Below, one piece after another: positions 1-9,664 of a stretch of DNA of 64,000 nucleotides. Source of the stretch: Lacisediminihabitans profunda. GTDB taxonomy: Bacteria; Actinomycetota; Actinomycetes; Actinomycetales; Microbacteriaceae. The stretch covers positions 124,001 through 188,000 of the forward strand of contig NZ_VRMG01000003.1 in the NCBI RefSeq assembly GCF_008040105.1, read 5' to 3'. How positions within the stretch are numbered: position 1 is the stretch's first letter; each line of letters opens with the position of its first letter. Below the pieces are notes generated by a model that saw nothing but the letters and a program-made list of their open reading frames with translations, was not told the origin of the DNA and did no database searches. The translations under genes and the position numbers were made by a program.

Positions 1-983
1 GCGTCGATCACGCGACGCATGGTCGGACCGCTCCACGGCGTCTCGAGGTAGGAGAAGTTGAAGGCCTGGTGCATCTCGTCCGGCCGCACCCAGCGGGCGA
101 GCTTGGCGAGCGGCTCCACCCAGGCCTCGGCGCAGAGCACGCGGTCGCCCTCGTACTCCTCGAGCACGGTGTGCCAGTCCCGGTAGATCTCGTGCACCCG
201 GTCCTGCGCCCAGTAGGGCGGCGTGGGCGGGTCGTAGTCCGCGTGGGCGAGAATCTCCGGTTCGAGACCCACCGCGCCGCCGCCCATGCTGCCACCGGAT
301 TCCGGGGCCGTGTAGTCGGGGAGGCCGGACTCCTTGATCAGGCCGTGGGCGACATCCACCCGGAAGCCATCCACTCCTCGGTCGAGCCAGAAGCGAAGGA
401 TGTCGCGGAACTGGTCGCGAACCCACGGGTTCTCCCAGTTGAGATCGGGCTGGGAGGTGTCGAAGATGTGCAGGTACCACTGGCCGGGAGTGCCGTCGGC
501 ACGGGTGAGCCTGGTCCAGGCCGGCCCGCCGAAGACGGATTCCCAGTTGTTCGGCGGCAACTCGCCGTGCTCGCCCTTGCCCTCGCGGAAGAGGTAGCGG
601 TCGCGTTCGGGGCTGCCCTCCTCGGCGGCCAGAGCCTCGACGAACCAGATGTGCTGGTCGGAGGTGTGGTTGGGTACGAGGTCCACGATCACCTTGAGAC
701 CGAGCTCGTGGGCGCGGCGTTCCATCGCCTCGAAGTCCGCGATGGTGCCGAAGAGGGGGTCGACGTCGCAGTAGTCCGCGACGTCGTAGCCGCCGTCCTT
801 CTGGGGCGACGTGAAGAAGGGCGACAACCAGATCGCGTCGACCCCGAGGTCGACGAGGGCGGGCAGGCGCTCGGCGATGCCGATGAGATCGCCGACGCCG
901 TCATCCCCCTGCCCGTCGGCAAAGGAGCGCGGGTAGATCTGGTAGATGACGGCGGAACGCCACCATTCGTTGCCCATAGTCAT
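1..983 (-). CDS. aglA: Alpha-glucosidase, GH13 family (3' end cut by window edge)
   Basis: Cytoplasmic glycoside hydrolase predicted to release glucose from maltose, maltodextrins or isomaltose-type sugars. The visible 327 residues hold GH13 motifs: DLVPNHT at 101-107, the GFRVDVAHG nucleophile region with Asp210, and the general acid Glu286 in CAEAW. The protein opens with WWRSAVIYQIYPRSF, typical of the oligo-1,6-glucosidase/alpha-glucosidase branch. I chose the ATG at 983 because an AGGG lies 7 bases upstream; an ATG two codons later is possible. The C-terminal part lies beyond base 1. It is divergent from the malE-like gene and shares its operator-rich intergenic region, so both are probably induced by maltodextrins. 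Confidence 0.93.
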   Translation of the reverse strand, partial: MTMGNEWWRSAVIYQIYPRSFADGQGDDGVGDLIGIAERLPALVDLGVDAIWLSPFFTSPQKDGGYDVADYCDVDPLFGTIADFEAMERRAHELGLKVIVDLVPNHTSDQHIWFVEALAAEEGSPERDRYLFREGKGEHGELPPNNWESVFGGPAWTRLTRADGTPGQWYLHIFDTSQPDLNWENPWVRDQFRDILRFWLDRGVDGFRVDVAHGLIKESGLPDYTAPESGGSMGGGAVGLEPEILAHADYDPPTPPYWAQDRVHEIYRDWHTVLEEYEGDRVLCAEAWVEPLAKLARWVRPDEMHQAFNFSYLETPWSGPTMRRVID

Positions 984-1015
984 GCGAAAACCCTAGGGCA
1001 TCCGGGCGGCAGCTA

Positions 1016-1030
1016 TGTAAGCGGTTGCAG
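1016..1030. promoter_or_regulatory. LacI-type operator 1 (mal)
   Basis: The site reads tgtaagcggttgcag. It has the LacI-family half-sites around a central CG (AAGCGGTTGCA) and matches the two other sites in this gap in 10 or more core positions. It lies 33 bases upstream of the minus-strand alpha-glucosidase start, a position that suits repression of that gene. The cognate LacI protein is not adjacent. Confidence 0.65.
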
Positions 1031-1077
1031 CCGATCTCCGCGGCAGGCAGGCAATCGTCCGACGACGGCGTCGGCTG

Positions 1078-1091
1078 TGAAAGCGTTTGCA
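1078..1091. promoter_or_regulatory. LacI-type operator 2 (mal)
   Basis: The site reads tgaaagcgtttgca and is the second copy of the AnCGnTTGCA core. It lies between the two divergent promoters, so it could support looping between operators 1 and 3. Confidence 0.65.
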
Positions 1092-1235
1092 GCGATGTCG
1101 AGGAGGATTCGAAAAACCCCGGACTTCGTGGGAAATCTTCCGATTCTGACCTCGCGCCCACCGCAGGAGGGCATTGTTTACGGTCGTGCATCGATGCGGC
1201 CGTCCTGTTGCGAATGCCCCGTCGGCTTGCTATAC

Positions 1236-1252
1236 ATGTAAACGCTTGCACA
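1236..1252. promoter_or_regulatory. LacI-type operator 3 (mal)
   Basis: The site reads atgtaaacgcttgcaca and directly follows the -10 hexamer TATACA (1231-1236), so it covers the expected transcription start of the transporter operon. A bound LacI-type repressor would block initiation here. Confidence 0.7.
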
Positions 1253-1328
1253 AAGCCTCCGGGAGAACGCCCTCTCGCCACTGCGCGGAGGGGTTCATTT
1301 CCCACTCTCACAGAAGAAAGGCACACCA

Positions 1329-2594
1329 ATGAAGGTGACCAAACGATCCTGGCTGGGTATCGCCACGCTGACGATCGCGGCTCTCGCAGCCACGACGCTC
1401 GCGGGCTGCTCGTCCTCCTCGACCACGGGGAGCGATCTCTCCAAGAGCGGCGCGAGCACACTGACCCTGTGGGTCGACACCCAGCGGGCCCCGGCCCTCA
1501 AGGCCGTCGCGGCGCAGTTCAAGAAGGACACCGGCGTCACGGTGAAGCTCGTCGTGAAGGACTTCGCCACCGTCGACCAGGACTTCATCAGCCAGGTCCC
1601 CACCGGCAAGGGTCCGGACATGATCGTCAGCCCGCACGACAAGCTCGGCGCCTACGTCAAGAACGGTGTCGTCGCCCCGCTCGAACTCGGCGACAAGGCC
1701 GGGGACTTCGCCAAGGTCGCCATTCAGGCGGTCACCTACGACGGGACCGTCTACGGCCTGCCGTATTCGATCGAGAACGTGGCCCTGCTGCGCAACACCG
1801 CGCTCGCTCCCACCGCTGCGAAGACCTTCGACGAGGTCATCGCCAACGGCAAGGCGGCTATGGCCGCCAACGCGTCCACGGTGAAATACCCGTTCCTGCT
1901 CGGGCTCGACCCGAAGCAGGGCGACCCGTACCACATGTACCCGTTCCAGACCTCGTTCGGGTCGTCGGTCTTCGCCCAGAACGCCGATGGCACGTATGAC
2001 GCGTCCAAGCTCACGCTCGGCGACGCGGCCGGCCTCAAGTTCGCCACGGCCGTGAAGCAGTGGGGTGCCGCCGGCATCCTCAACCCGAACATCACGGGCG
2101 ACATCGCGATCGACGCGTTCAAGAAGGGCGAGTCGGCGTACTACCTGACCGGACCGTGGAACGTGCCGGCCATCAAGGAGGCCGGAATCAAGTATGCGAT
2201 CGACGCGCTTCCCTCGGCCGGCGGCCAGACCGCCAAGCCGTTCCTCGGGGTGAACGCCTTCTTCATCAGCTCCAAGAGCAAGAACAAGATCGCGGCGACC
2301 AAGTTCCTGGTCGACTACCTCGGCTCGAACGCCGTGCAGGAGGAGCTCTACAAGGTGGGCGGGCGTCCGCCGGCTCTCACGAGCGCCTACGAAGCGGTCT
2401 CGAAGACGGATGCCGACGTCAAGTCGTTCGGCAGCATCGGCCTCGACGGCGTTCCCATGCCGGCCATCCCCGAGATGGCATCGGTCTGGGCGGACTGGGG
2501 AGCGGCCGAACTGCAGCTCACCAAGGGTGACGGCGACCCGGCAACGGTGTGGACCACCGCGGCCACGAACGTCGCAGCGAAGATCAAGGGCTAG
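1329..2594 (+). CDS. malE: Maltodextrin-type ABC transporter substrate-binding lipoprotein
   Basis: Extracellular sugar-binding lipoprotein of the CUT1 family that would deliver maltose or maltodextrins to the permeases encoded next. A lysine-rich N-terminus and hydrophobic stretch lead to the lipobox LAGC with Cys27 as the lipidation site. The mature part shows the family features LTLWVDTQRAPALKAV near the start, YGLPYSIENVALLRN in the middle and WADWGAAELQ near the end. The length of 421 residues is usual. The RBS is an AGAAAGG about 8 bases before ATG. It is the first gene of the transporter operon and is followed by a strong hairpin, which may keep its mRNA more abundant than the permease part. 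Maltodextrin as substrate is inferred from the flanking GH13 enzymes. Confidence 0.92.
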   Translation: MKVTKRSWLGIATLTIAALAATTLAGCSSSSTTGSDLSKSGASTLTLWVDTQRAPALKAVAAQFKKDTGVTVKLVVKDFATVDQDFISQVPTGKGPDMIVSPHDKLGAYVKNGVVAPLELGDKAGDFAKVAIQAVTYDGTVYGLPYSIENVALLRNTALAPTAAKTFDEVIANGKAAMAANASTVKYPFLLGLDPKQGDPYHMYPFQTSFGSSVFAQNADGTYDASKLTLGDAAGLKFATAVKQWGAAGILNPNITGDIAIDAFKKGESAYYLTGPWNVPAIKEAGIKYAIDALPSAGGQTAKPFLGVNAFFISSKSKNKIAATKFLVDYLGSNAVQEELYKVGGRPPALTSAYEAVSKTDADVKSFGSIGLDGVPMPAIPEMASVWADWGAAELQLTKGDGDPATVWTTAATNVAAKIKG

Positions 2595-2622
2595 ACGCGA
2601 GTCATCGCGACAGTTCCCCCTC

Positions 2623-2660
2623 GTCGCGATTGTGCCCGGTCGAACGGGCACAATCGCGAC
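2623..2660. repeat. Perfect 16-bp inverted repeat between malE and malF
   Basis: The arms gtcgcgattgtgcccg (2623-2638) and cgggcacaatcgcgac (2645-2660) are perfectly complementary around the loop gtcgaa. No T-tract follows, so this looks more like a REP-type mRNA-stabilising or processing hairpin than a terminator. A related sequence sharing tcgaacgggcac lies at 56431-56514 after metB, which suggests a dispersed repeat family. Confidence 0.75.
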
Positions 2661-2815
2661 ACCGGGGCCCAGGCGCCCAGCGCAGCCGGTCGCGGCGCGC
2701 CTCGATTCACAGGCACCCCCGTCACACGAACCCCCGTCTCACGAGCCGCATCGGCTCGCCGGTCCCGCAGCACTCGCGCGGCCGGCTATCGCAGCACCGA
2801 GGAGCACCCCACACC

Positions 2816-4438
<1,623 letters not shown>

Positions 4439-4439
4439 G

Positions 4440-5375
4440 ATGGTTGTCATCGACCCCAGCATCACCGCACCGGAACTCGTGACGCCGTCCCCGGCCGCCG
4501 CGTACCGCGTCAAGCGCCCCGTCACCTTCGGCCGTTGGTTCCGCGCCACGGGCTGGCGGCACCTCGTGGCCGTGGTCATGGTGATCTTCGCCGTGTTCCC
4601 GCTGCTCTACGTGCTGAGCGCCTCCTTCAACCCCGGCGGCTCGCTGGTCGGTTCGAACGCGCTCTTCACCAGGATCGACCTGCAGAACTACGTGAAGCTG
4701 TTCACCAACCCCGACCAGCCGTTCGCCCTCTGGTTTCTCAACACCATCCTGATCGGCACGGTCACCTCCGTCTGCACGGTGTTCCTGGGGGCGCTGGCGG
4801 CATATGCCTTCTCGAGAATGCGTTTCCGGGGGCGTCGCGCCGGGCTGCTCTCCCTCATGCTGATTCAGATGTTCCCGCAGTACCTCGCCGTGGTGGCGAT
4901 CTTCCTGCTGCTCTCCGCCATCTCCGACGTGTTCCCCATCCTCGGCCTCGGTAGCCAACTCGGCCTGATCCTCGTCTACCTCGGTGGCGCCTTGGGCGTC
5001 AACACCTACCTGATGTACGGCTTCTTCAGCACCGTGCCCGTGTCGATCGACGAGGCGGCGAAACTGGATGGCGCCAGCCACGTGCAGATCTTCTTCACCA
5101 TCATCCTGCGGCTGGTCGCGCCCATCCTCGCGGTGGTCGGTCTGCTCTCCTTCATCGCCACGACCGGCGAGTACGTGATCGCGAGCATCGTGCTCACCGA
5201 CCCCAATACGCAGACTCTCGCCGTTGGCCTCTACTCGTTCGTCTCCCAGGCCTTCTCCAACAACTGGAGCATCTTCGCGGCCGGGGCAGTGCTCGCGGCG
5301 ATCCCGGTGATGGCGGTGTTCCTCGCGCTGCAGAAGTACATCGTCGGCGGGCTGACCGCCGGATCGGTGAAGTAG
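4440..5375 (+). CDS. malG: Maltodextrin-type ABC transporter permease, MalG-like
   Basis: Second inner-membrane permease of the CUT1 importer, 311 residues with about six membrane segments. The EAA loop DEAAKLDGASHVQIFF near residues 204-219 marks the ATPase contact. ATG 4440 follows the malF stop by one base and GAGGAG lies about 11 bases upstream, so it is translated together with malF. The C-terminal LQKYIVGGLTAGSVK ending is the usual MalG ending. Confidence 0.93.
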   Translation: MVVIDPSITAPELVTPSPAAAYRVKRPVTFGRWFRATGWRHLVAVVMVIFAVFPLLYVLSASFNPGGSLVGSNALFTRIDLQNYVKLFTNPDQPFALWFLNTILIGTVTSVCTVFLGALAAYAFSRMRFRGRRAGLLSLMLIQMFPQYLAVVAIFLLLSAISDVFPILGLGSQLGLILVYLGGALGVNTYLMYGFFSTVPVSIDEAAKLDGASHVQIFFTIILRLVAPILAVVGLLSFIATTGEYVIASIVLTDPNTQTLAVGLYSFVSQAFSNNWSIFAAGAVLAAIPVMAVFLALQKYIVGGLTAGSVK

Positions 5376-5399
5376 GAAACGCGGCGCGTCACTCCGCAC

Positions 5400-5411
5400 T
5401 ATCCTCGAGAA
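5400..5411 (+). promoter_or_regulatory. -10 box placed for leaderless transcription of the GH13 gene
   Basis: TATCCT at 5400-5405 ends 6 bases before the ATG at 5412, and no Shine-Dalgarno sequence is present. This is the geometry of a leaderless actinobacterial mRNA. The downstream amylase would therefore have its own promoter besides read-through from malEFG. Confidence 0.45.
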
Positions 5412-7292
5412 ATGTCGTCCCACTTCGCCCCGACGCCCCATCACGACGGATCGCCGCTGTACGTTTCCACGCCGGCGCCGGCGCTCGGCGACACCGTGCG
5501 GGTGCGGGTGCGGGTGCCGGAGGCCTTCGGGCCGGTGCTGGCCGTGCACACGAGGTCCAACCCCGACCGCGAGCCGCGGTATGCGGTGGCCACGCCCGTC
5601 GCGAACGTCGACGGGTGGGAGTGGTGGGAGGCGGAGCTCCAGGTCGAGAACCCGGTGCACGGCTACCGATTCCTGCTGAGCCTGGCCGACGGCAGCAATG
5701 TCTGGCTCAACGCGACGGGGCTGCACCGCATCGAAACCCTCGACTCCGAGGACTTCCGCATCGTCGCCTATCCGGCGGCGCCGGACTGGGCGGCCAACGC
5801 CGTGATGTACCAGATCTTCCCCGACCGGTTCGCGCGCTCGGCGGCGGCGGATGCCCGCCAGCCACCCGAGTGGGCCGTGCCAGCCGGGTGGTCGGACGAG
5901 GTCGTCAACGTGGGTCCGGACACCCCGCGCCAGTTCTATGGTGGAGACCTCGCCGGAATCGCCGAGCACCTCGACCACCTCGTGCGCCTCGGCGTGAACC
6001 TCATCTATCTCACCCCGGTGTTCCCGGCACAGTCGAATCACCGCTACGACGCGCAGTCCTTCGCCCGGGTCGACCCGCTTCTCGGCGGGGACGAGGCCCT
6101 GGCGGCGCTCGTCGCCGCCGCCCACGAGCGTGGGCTGCGAGTGATCGGCGACCTCACCTCTAACCACAGCGGCGACGCGCACGAGTGGTTCCGCGCATCC
6201 CACCGCACCCCCGGCGCCCCGGAGAGCGAGTTCTACTACTGGCTCGACGAGGCCCAGGAGCGCTACGTGTCGTGGCTCGGCGTGCCGAGCCTGCCCAAGT
6301 TCAACTGGAATTCCGACGAGCTGCGCCGCCGCTTCATCGACGGCGAGGGGTCGGTTGTCGCGAAGTGGCTGAAGCCCCCGTACAGCCTCGACGGCTGGCG
6401 CATCGACGTGTCCAACATGACGGGGCGCTACCTCGATGAGGATCTCAACGAGGTTGTGCGTCGCACCGCGCGCCGCACGATGCTGGAGGCCAATCCGGAC
6501 ACCATTCTGCTCGGCGAGTCCACGAACGATGCGGCGAGCGACTTTCCGGGCGACGCCTGGCACGGGGCGATGACCTACGCCAATTTCACCCGGCCGGTGT
6601 GGGGCTGGCTCTCCGAACCCGGCAGGCCGGCTCCTGGCGGCATCGGGATGGCGCTCGGCACCATCCCGTCGTACAGCGGCGAGGAGGTGTATGCCGCCCA
6701 CGTGCGGTTCACGGCGGCGTTCCCGTGGCGGGTACGCCTCCACAACATGAACGCGCTCGACACCCACGACACCCCGCGGTTCCTCACCCATGCCCGGCCC
6801 GGCACGGTGCCCGTGGCCTTCGGGCTCGCCGTGACGCTCCCGGGCATCCCGGTGGTCTTCGCCGGGGACGAGTTCGGGCTCACCGGTTCGGACGGTGAAC
6901 ACTCGCGAACCCCGATTCCGTGGGACTCCGTGGACGCGGCAGAGTCGACCATCGACCTGTACTCGAGGCTCATCCACCTGCGCACCGGGCACCCGGCTCT
7001 CAACTCCGGCGGCATCCGCTGGCTCCACGCCGGCACGGAGGTGCTCGTCTTCGTGCGCGAGGCTGCCGAGGAGAGCGTGCTCGTCGTCGCGGCTCGGGGA
7101 GACTTTTCGGTCACTCTCGACCCCCACGCCTTCGCGGGCAACCCGGTGACCCTGTTCGGGGAGGTGGGTGCGGTGCTATCGCCGCAGGGATGGACGCTGA
7201 GCGGCTCTGGCCCGTCCTTCGGGGCCTTCGCCCTGCCCGGCATCGCCCTCCCGCACTTCGCAGACCCGGGAGCGGTTCTCGCCCTCGAATGA
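5412..7292 (+). CDS. GH13 alpha-amylase-type glycosidase (neopullulanase/cyclomaltodextrinase-like)
   Basis: Predicted cytoplasmic hydrolase of imported maltodextrins, 626 residues without a signal peptide. An N-terminal beta-sandwich domain (about 1-125) precedes the catalytic barrel, the layout of neopullulanases and cyclomaltodextrinases. Catalytic residues are visible: nucleophile Asp332 in GWRIDVSN, acid Glu369 in LLGEST and Asp453 in DTHDTPRF. The barrel begins at AVMYQIFPDRFARS. It is the last gene of the maltodextrin cluster and ends about 80 bases before the tRNA genes. Exact substrate preference cannot be read from sequence. Confidence 0.88.
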   Translation: MSSHFAPTPHHDGSPLYVSTPAPALGDTVRVRVRVPEAFGPVLAVHTRSNPDREPRYAVATPVANVDGWEWWEAELQVENPVHGYRFLLSLADGSNVWLNATGLHRIETLDSEDFRIVAYPAAPDWAANAVMYQIFPDRFARSAAADARQPPEWAVPAGWSDEVVNVGPDTPRQFYGGDLAGIAEHLDHLVRLGVNLIYLTPVFPAQSNHRYDAQSFARVDPLLGGDEALAALVAAAHERGLRVIGDLTSNHSGDAHEWFRASHRTPGAPESEFYYWLDEAQERYVSWLGVPSLPKFNWNSDELRRRFIDGEGSVVAKWLKPPYSLDGWRIDVSNMTGRYLDEDLNEVVRRTARRTMLEANPDTILLGESTNDAASDFPGDAWHGAMTYANFTRPVWGWLSEPGRPAPGGIGMALGTIPSYSGEEVYAAHVRFTAAFPWRVRLHNMNALDTHDTPRFLTHARPGTVPVAFGLAVTLPGIPVVFAGDEFGLTGSDGEHSRTPIPWDSVDAAESTIDLYSRLIHLRTGHPALNSGGIRWLHAGTEVLVFVREAAEESVLVVAARGDFSVTLDPHAFAGNPVTLFGEVGAVLSPQGWTLSGSGPSFGAFALPGIALPHFADPGAVLALE

Positions 7293-7372
7293 CCGCGTGC
7301 GGGCGGCACCCTCGCGGGTGCTATTCTCGAACGGTGCCAAAACGGCTTCGGGGTGACTCGGCTGCCAGTTTT

Positions 7373-7444
<72 letters not shown>

Positions 7445-7472
7445 CTCGCAGCCCGTCATCGGGAGGCGTCCC

Positions 7473-7546
7473 GGCGGGGTAGCTCAGGTGGTTAGAGCAC
7501 ACGGCTCATAATCGTGGTGTCGCGGGTTCAAGTCCCGCTCCCGCTA
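7473..7546 (+). tRNA. tRNA-Met (CAT)
   Basis: Cloverleaf with acceptor 5' strand GGCGGGG pairing to TCCCGCT (two G-T pairs), anticodon loop CTCATAA with anticodon CAT at 7507-7509, and T-arm gcgggttcaagtcccgc. The first pair and the lack of three G-C pairs in the anticodon stem favour elongator Met over initiator. CCA is not encoded. It lies 28 bases after tRNA-Thr and is probably co-transcribed. Confidence 0.93.
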
Positions 7547-7612
7547 CTTACCTTAATTTGCTTGAACAGTGGGGCTGTCGGAGTCTGCTTTCAGGCGTCG
7601 TGAGTCTCCTGG

Positions 7613-8041
7613 TCACGGTTCTCGAGCGTCGCTATCGAAGCTTCGCCGGTTGCCGACGATCGTGTGCTGGTGCTCGCTCACCCAGTCGGCGAGGGTTAGG
7701 GCCACGAGCTGGAGCGATCGGCCGAGGGCGGTGAGCTCGTACTCGACTCGCGGCGGCACCTCGGCGTAGACGGTTCTCGAGACGAGGCCGTCCCGCTCGA
7801 GGGCGCGCACGGTGACGGTGAGCATCCTGCGGGAGATGCCCGGGATGATCTCGGTGAGTTCGGTGAACCTTCGCCGCTCCTCGCCGAGCACTCCGATCAC
7901 CAGCAGCGTCCACTTGTCCCCGATGCGGGAGAGAAGTGACCGGAACATGTCGGGGTCCTCGCTCGTGCAGAGCTGGGCCATGGTGGGCATGGACTGGACG
8001 AGCCGTGCCCGCAGCGCATCGACCTGAGTCTGCTGGGTCAT
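7613..8041 (-). CDS. HxlR-family transcriptional regulator
   Basis: Small DNA-binding protein of 142 residues with the HxlR winged-helix domain: DKWTLLVIGVLGE, RRFTELTEIIPGISRRMLT and the wing VSRTVYAEVPPRVEYELT. Family members usually sense quinones, aldehydes or disulfide stress and repress a divergent oxidoreductase gene, which here is an azoreductase. ATG 8041 has GGGGAG 5 bases upstream. Palindromes in the 126-base gap are likely operators. Confidence 0.93.
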   Translation of the reverse strand: MTQQTQVDALRARLVQSMPTMAQLCTSEDPDMFRSLLSRIGDKWTLLVIGVLGEERRRFTELTEIIPGISRRMLTVTVRALERDGLVSRTVYAEVPPRVEYELTALGRSLQLVALTLADWVSEHQHTIVGNRRSFDSDAREP

Positions 8042-8054
8042 CCGCTCCCCTTCG

Positions 8055-8123
8055 GTTACTGCCGGGTAACGGGGGATCGTTTGCGGTAACGGGGACCCGA
8101 CGTGCAGAGTTACCGATCGTAAC
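8055..8123. promoter_or_regulatory. GTTAC-N5/6-GTAAC palindromes between hxlR and azoreductase genes
   Basis: Two inverted repeats with the same arms occur: gttactgccgggtaac at 8055-8070 and gttaccgatcgtaac at 8109-8123, with a lone ggtaac half-site at 8085-8090. TAACTAT beside the second could be the -10 region for the azoreductase. The arrangement suits binding of the divergent HxlR protein. Confidence 0.6.
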
Positions 8124-8167
8124 TATAGCCCCGGGTCGCCGACCCGGGAACGATCGCAAGGAGTGTC

Positions 8168-8821
8168 ATGTCACTGTTCCGCCTGGATGCCAGTATCCGC
8201 ACCGAGGGTTCCACGAGCCGCGCCCTGGGCGACATCGTCGAGGCAGAGTGGCACGCCGCCCACCCGGACGCCGCAGTCACCCGGCGGCACATCGGCGTCG
8301 CACCGCTGCCCGCCACCGCCTGGTCCGACGCCGTGGCCGCCTCGATGACGCCCGAGCCCGAGCGGACGCCCGCGCAGTCGGCCGCAGCCGCCCTGGCCGG
8401 CGAGCTGACCGACGAACTGGCTGCGGCCGACGCGCTGCTGTTTGCCGTGCCGCTCTACAACTTCGGCGTCTCGCAGCACTTCAAGTCTTACGTCGACCTT
8501 GTTCTGGCCGACCCCCGCATGAGACCCGGCGGGGTCCCGACGACCGCCGGAAAGCCCGCCGTGCTGGTGACGGTGCAGGGCGGCAACTACTCCGCCGGCA
8601 CGCCCAGGGAGGGCTGGGACCACGCCACCGCTTGGATGCGGCGCATCCTCGAGGACGTCTGGCGGCTCGACCTCGAAGTGGTGACCCGCGAGTTTACGCT
8701 CGTCGGGGTGAACCCCGCCCTCGACCAGTTCACCGAGCTGGCCGACGAACTGAAGCTATTCGCTGAAGGCCAGGCCACCCGGCACGGACGCGCCCTCGCT
8801 CGCTTGCCGCGAGCCGCCTGA
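8168..8821 (+). CDS. azoR: FMN-dependent NAD(P)H azoreductase/quinone reductase
   Basis: Flavodoxin-fold enzyme of 217 residues that would reduce quinones or azo compounds with two electrons. The N-terminal LDASIRTEGSTSRALGD phosphate-binding loop and the middle VPLYNFGVSQHFKSYVDLV segment are typical of AzoR. AAGGAG lies 5 bases before ATG. It is divergent from an HxlR regulator, and the pair looks like a quinone or electrophile stress unit. Confidence 0.9.
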   Translation: MSLFRLDASIRTEGSTSRALGDIVEAEWHAAHPDAAVTRRHIGVAPLPATAWSDAVAASMTPEPERTPAQSAAAALAGELTDELAAADALLFAVPLYNFGVSQHFKSYVDLVLADPRMRPGGVPTTAGKPAVLVTVQGGNYSAGTPREGWDHATAWMRRILEDVWRLDLEVVTREFTLVGVNPALDQFTELADELKLFAEGQATRHGRALARLPRAA

Positions 8822-8887
8822 GCACAAGCACCCGCTCGAGCGAGTCGGGCATCGGCTTGCCATCCCGGCGGTCGAGGAGGGCAGTAT

Positions 8888-8931
8888 TTGCTAAACGGAG
8901 CACTGTCCCGCATAATAGGACCACTGCTCCG
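8888..8931 (+). promoter_or_regulatory. Promoter with overlapping palindrome ahead of the oxidoreductase cluster
   Basis: TTGCTA (8888-8893), a 17-base spacer and CATAAT (8911-8916) form a near-consensus promoter. The perfect inverted repeat CGGAGCA (8896-8902) and TGCTCCG (8925-8931) brackets the -10 box, so a repressor dimer or tetramer bound there would exclude polymerase. The TetR protein encoded at 11393-11959 is the natural candidate. Confidence 0.6.
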
Positions 8932-8992
8932 GTTAGGTCAGCCTAGCCGGACGACCATGAGTTCGGTTCAAGCGATAGTAAGGAGAACACCC

Positions 8993-9613
8993 ATGAGCAG
9001 CATCAGCTTCATCGGTCTGGGGGGCATGGCCAGCGCCATTGCCGCTCGCGCGATTGCCGGCGGCAACACCGTCGAACTCGTCGGCCGTGACACGGCCAAG
9101 GCGAACGACCTGGCTGCCGCTCTCGGCAGCGGGGCGGCGACTGGCGCATTCGGCAGTGTCCCTGCCGGCGATATCGTCGTGCTCGCCGTCCCGTACTCCA
9201 GCGCCGTGGAGGTCGTGACCCGGTACGGCGACGCACTAGCCGGAAAGGTGATCATCGACATCTCAAACACCTTCGACGCCGACGCCACCGGTGTGGTCAC
9301 CCCGGAAGGCACGTCCGGTGCGCAGGAGATCGCCAACGCGGCCCCGGCGAACGCGCACGTCGTGAAGGCGTTCAACACCGTCTTCGGACACATTCTCGCC
9401 CAGGAAGGCTCAGTGGACGTGTTGTTCGCCGGAGACGATGCGCGCTCCAAAGCGAATGTGTCGGCGTTCATCGAGAGCCTCGGACTTCGCCCGCTGGATG
9501 TCGGCGGCCTGCAGATGGCCCGCTGGCTGGAAGGCGTGGGACCGCTGCTGATGGGCCTGGCCCAGAACGGCGCGGGCTTCAACATCGCCCTCGGCATCAA
9601 CACTCTCAACTGA
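8993..9613 (+). CDS. NADPH-binding Rossmann oxidoreductase (F420-dependent NADP reductase-like)
   Basis: A 206-residue protein with an N-terminal dinucleotide-binding motif (ISFIGLGGMASAIAARAI) and the NPDR/NADP-reductase-like continuation IVVLAVPYSSAVEVV, VIIDISNTFD and HVVKAFNTVFG. Such proteins use NADP(H), with F420 or an unknown partner. ATG 8993 follows AAGGAGA with a 6-base spacing; an in-frame extension back to 8888 lacks an RBS. It is the first of three oxidoreductase genes that end with a related protein at 10618-11286. The substrate is unknown. Confidence 0.85.
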   Translation: MSSISFIGLGGMASAIAARAIAGGNTVELVGRDTAKANDLAAALGSGAATGAFGSVPAGDIVVLAVPYSSAVEVVTRYGDALAGKVIIDISNTFDADATGVVTPEGTSGAQEIANAAPANAHVVKAFNTVFGHILAQEGSVDVLFAGDDARSKANVSAFIESLGLRPLDVGGLQMARWLEGVGPLLMGLAQNGAGFNIALGINTLN

Positions 9614-9664
9614 GCGCAGCCGCGCCCCTTCTTATCCACCGCATCACTCGCAAGGAGCAGCAGC

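Larger units (their letters stand above)
984..1328. promoter_or_regulatory. Divergent control region of the aglA and mal genes
   Basis: This 345-base gap has no gene. On the + strand TTGCGA (1208-1213), a 17-base spacer and TATACA (1231-1236) make a good sigma70-type promoter for the transporter genes, with the start expected near 1243 inside the third operator. Three LacI-type operators lie in the gap and are listed separately. The two left-hand sites sit where the promoter of the minus-strand alpha-glucosidase must be. Confidence 0.7.

Noticed and set aside
8933-8951. A second DtxR-like box (ttaggtcagcctagccgga)
   Set aside because: It matches only 14 of 19 positions without a palindromic right half, and the genes downstream show no metal link.
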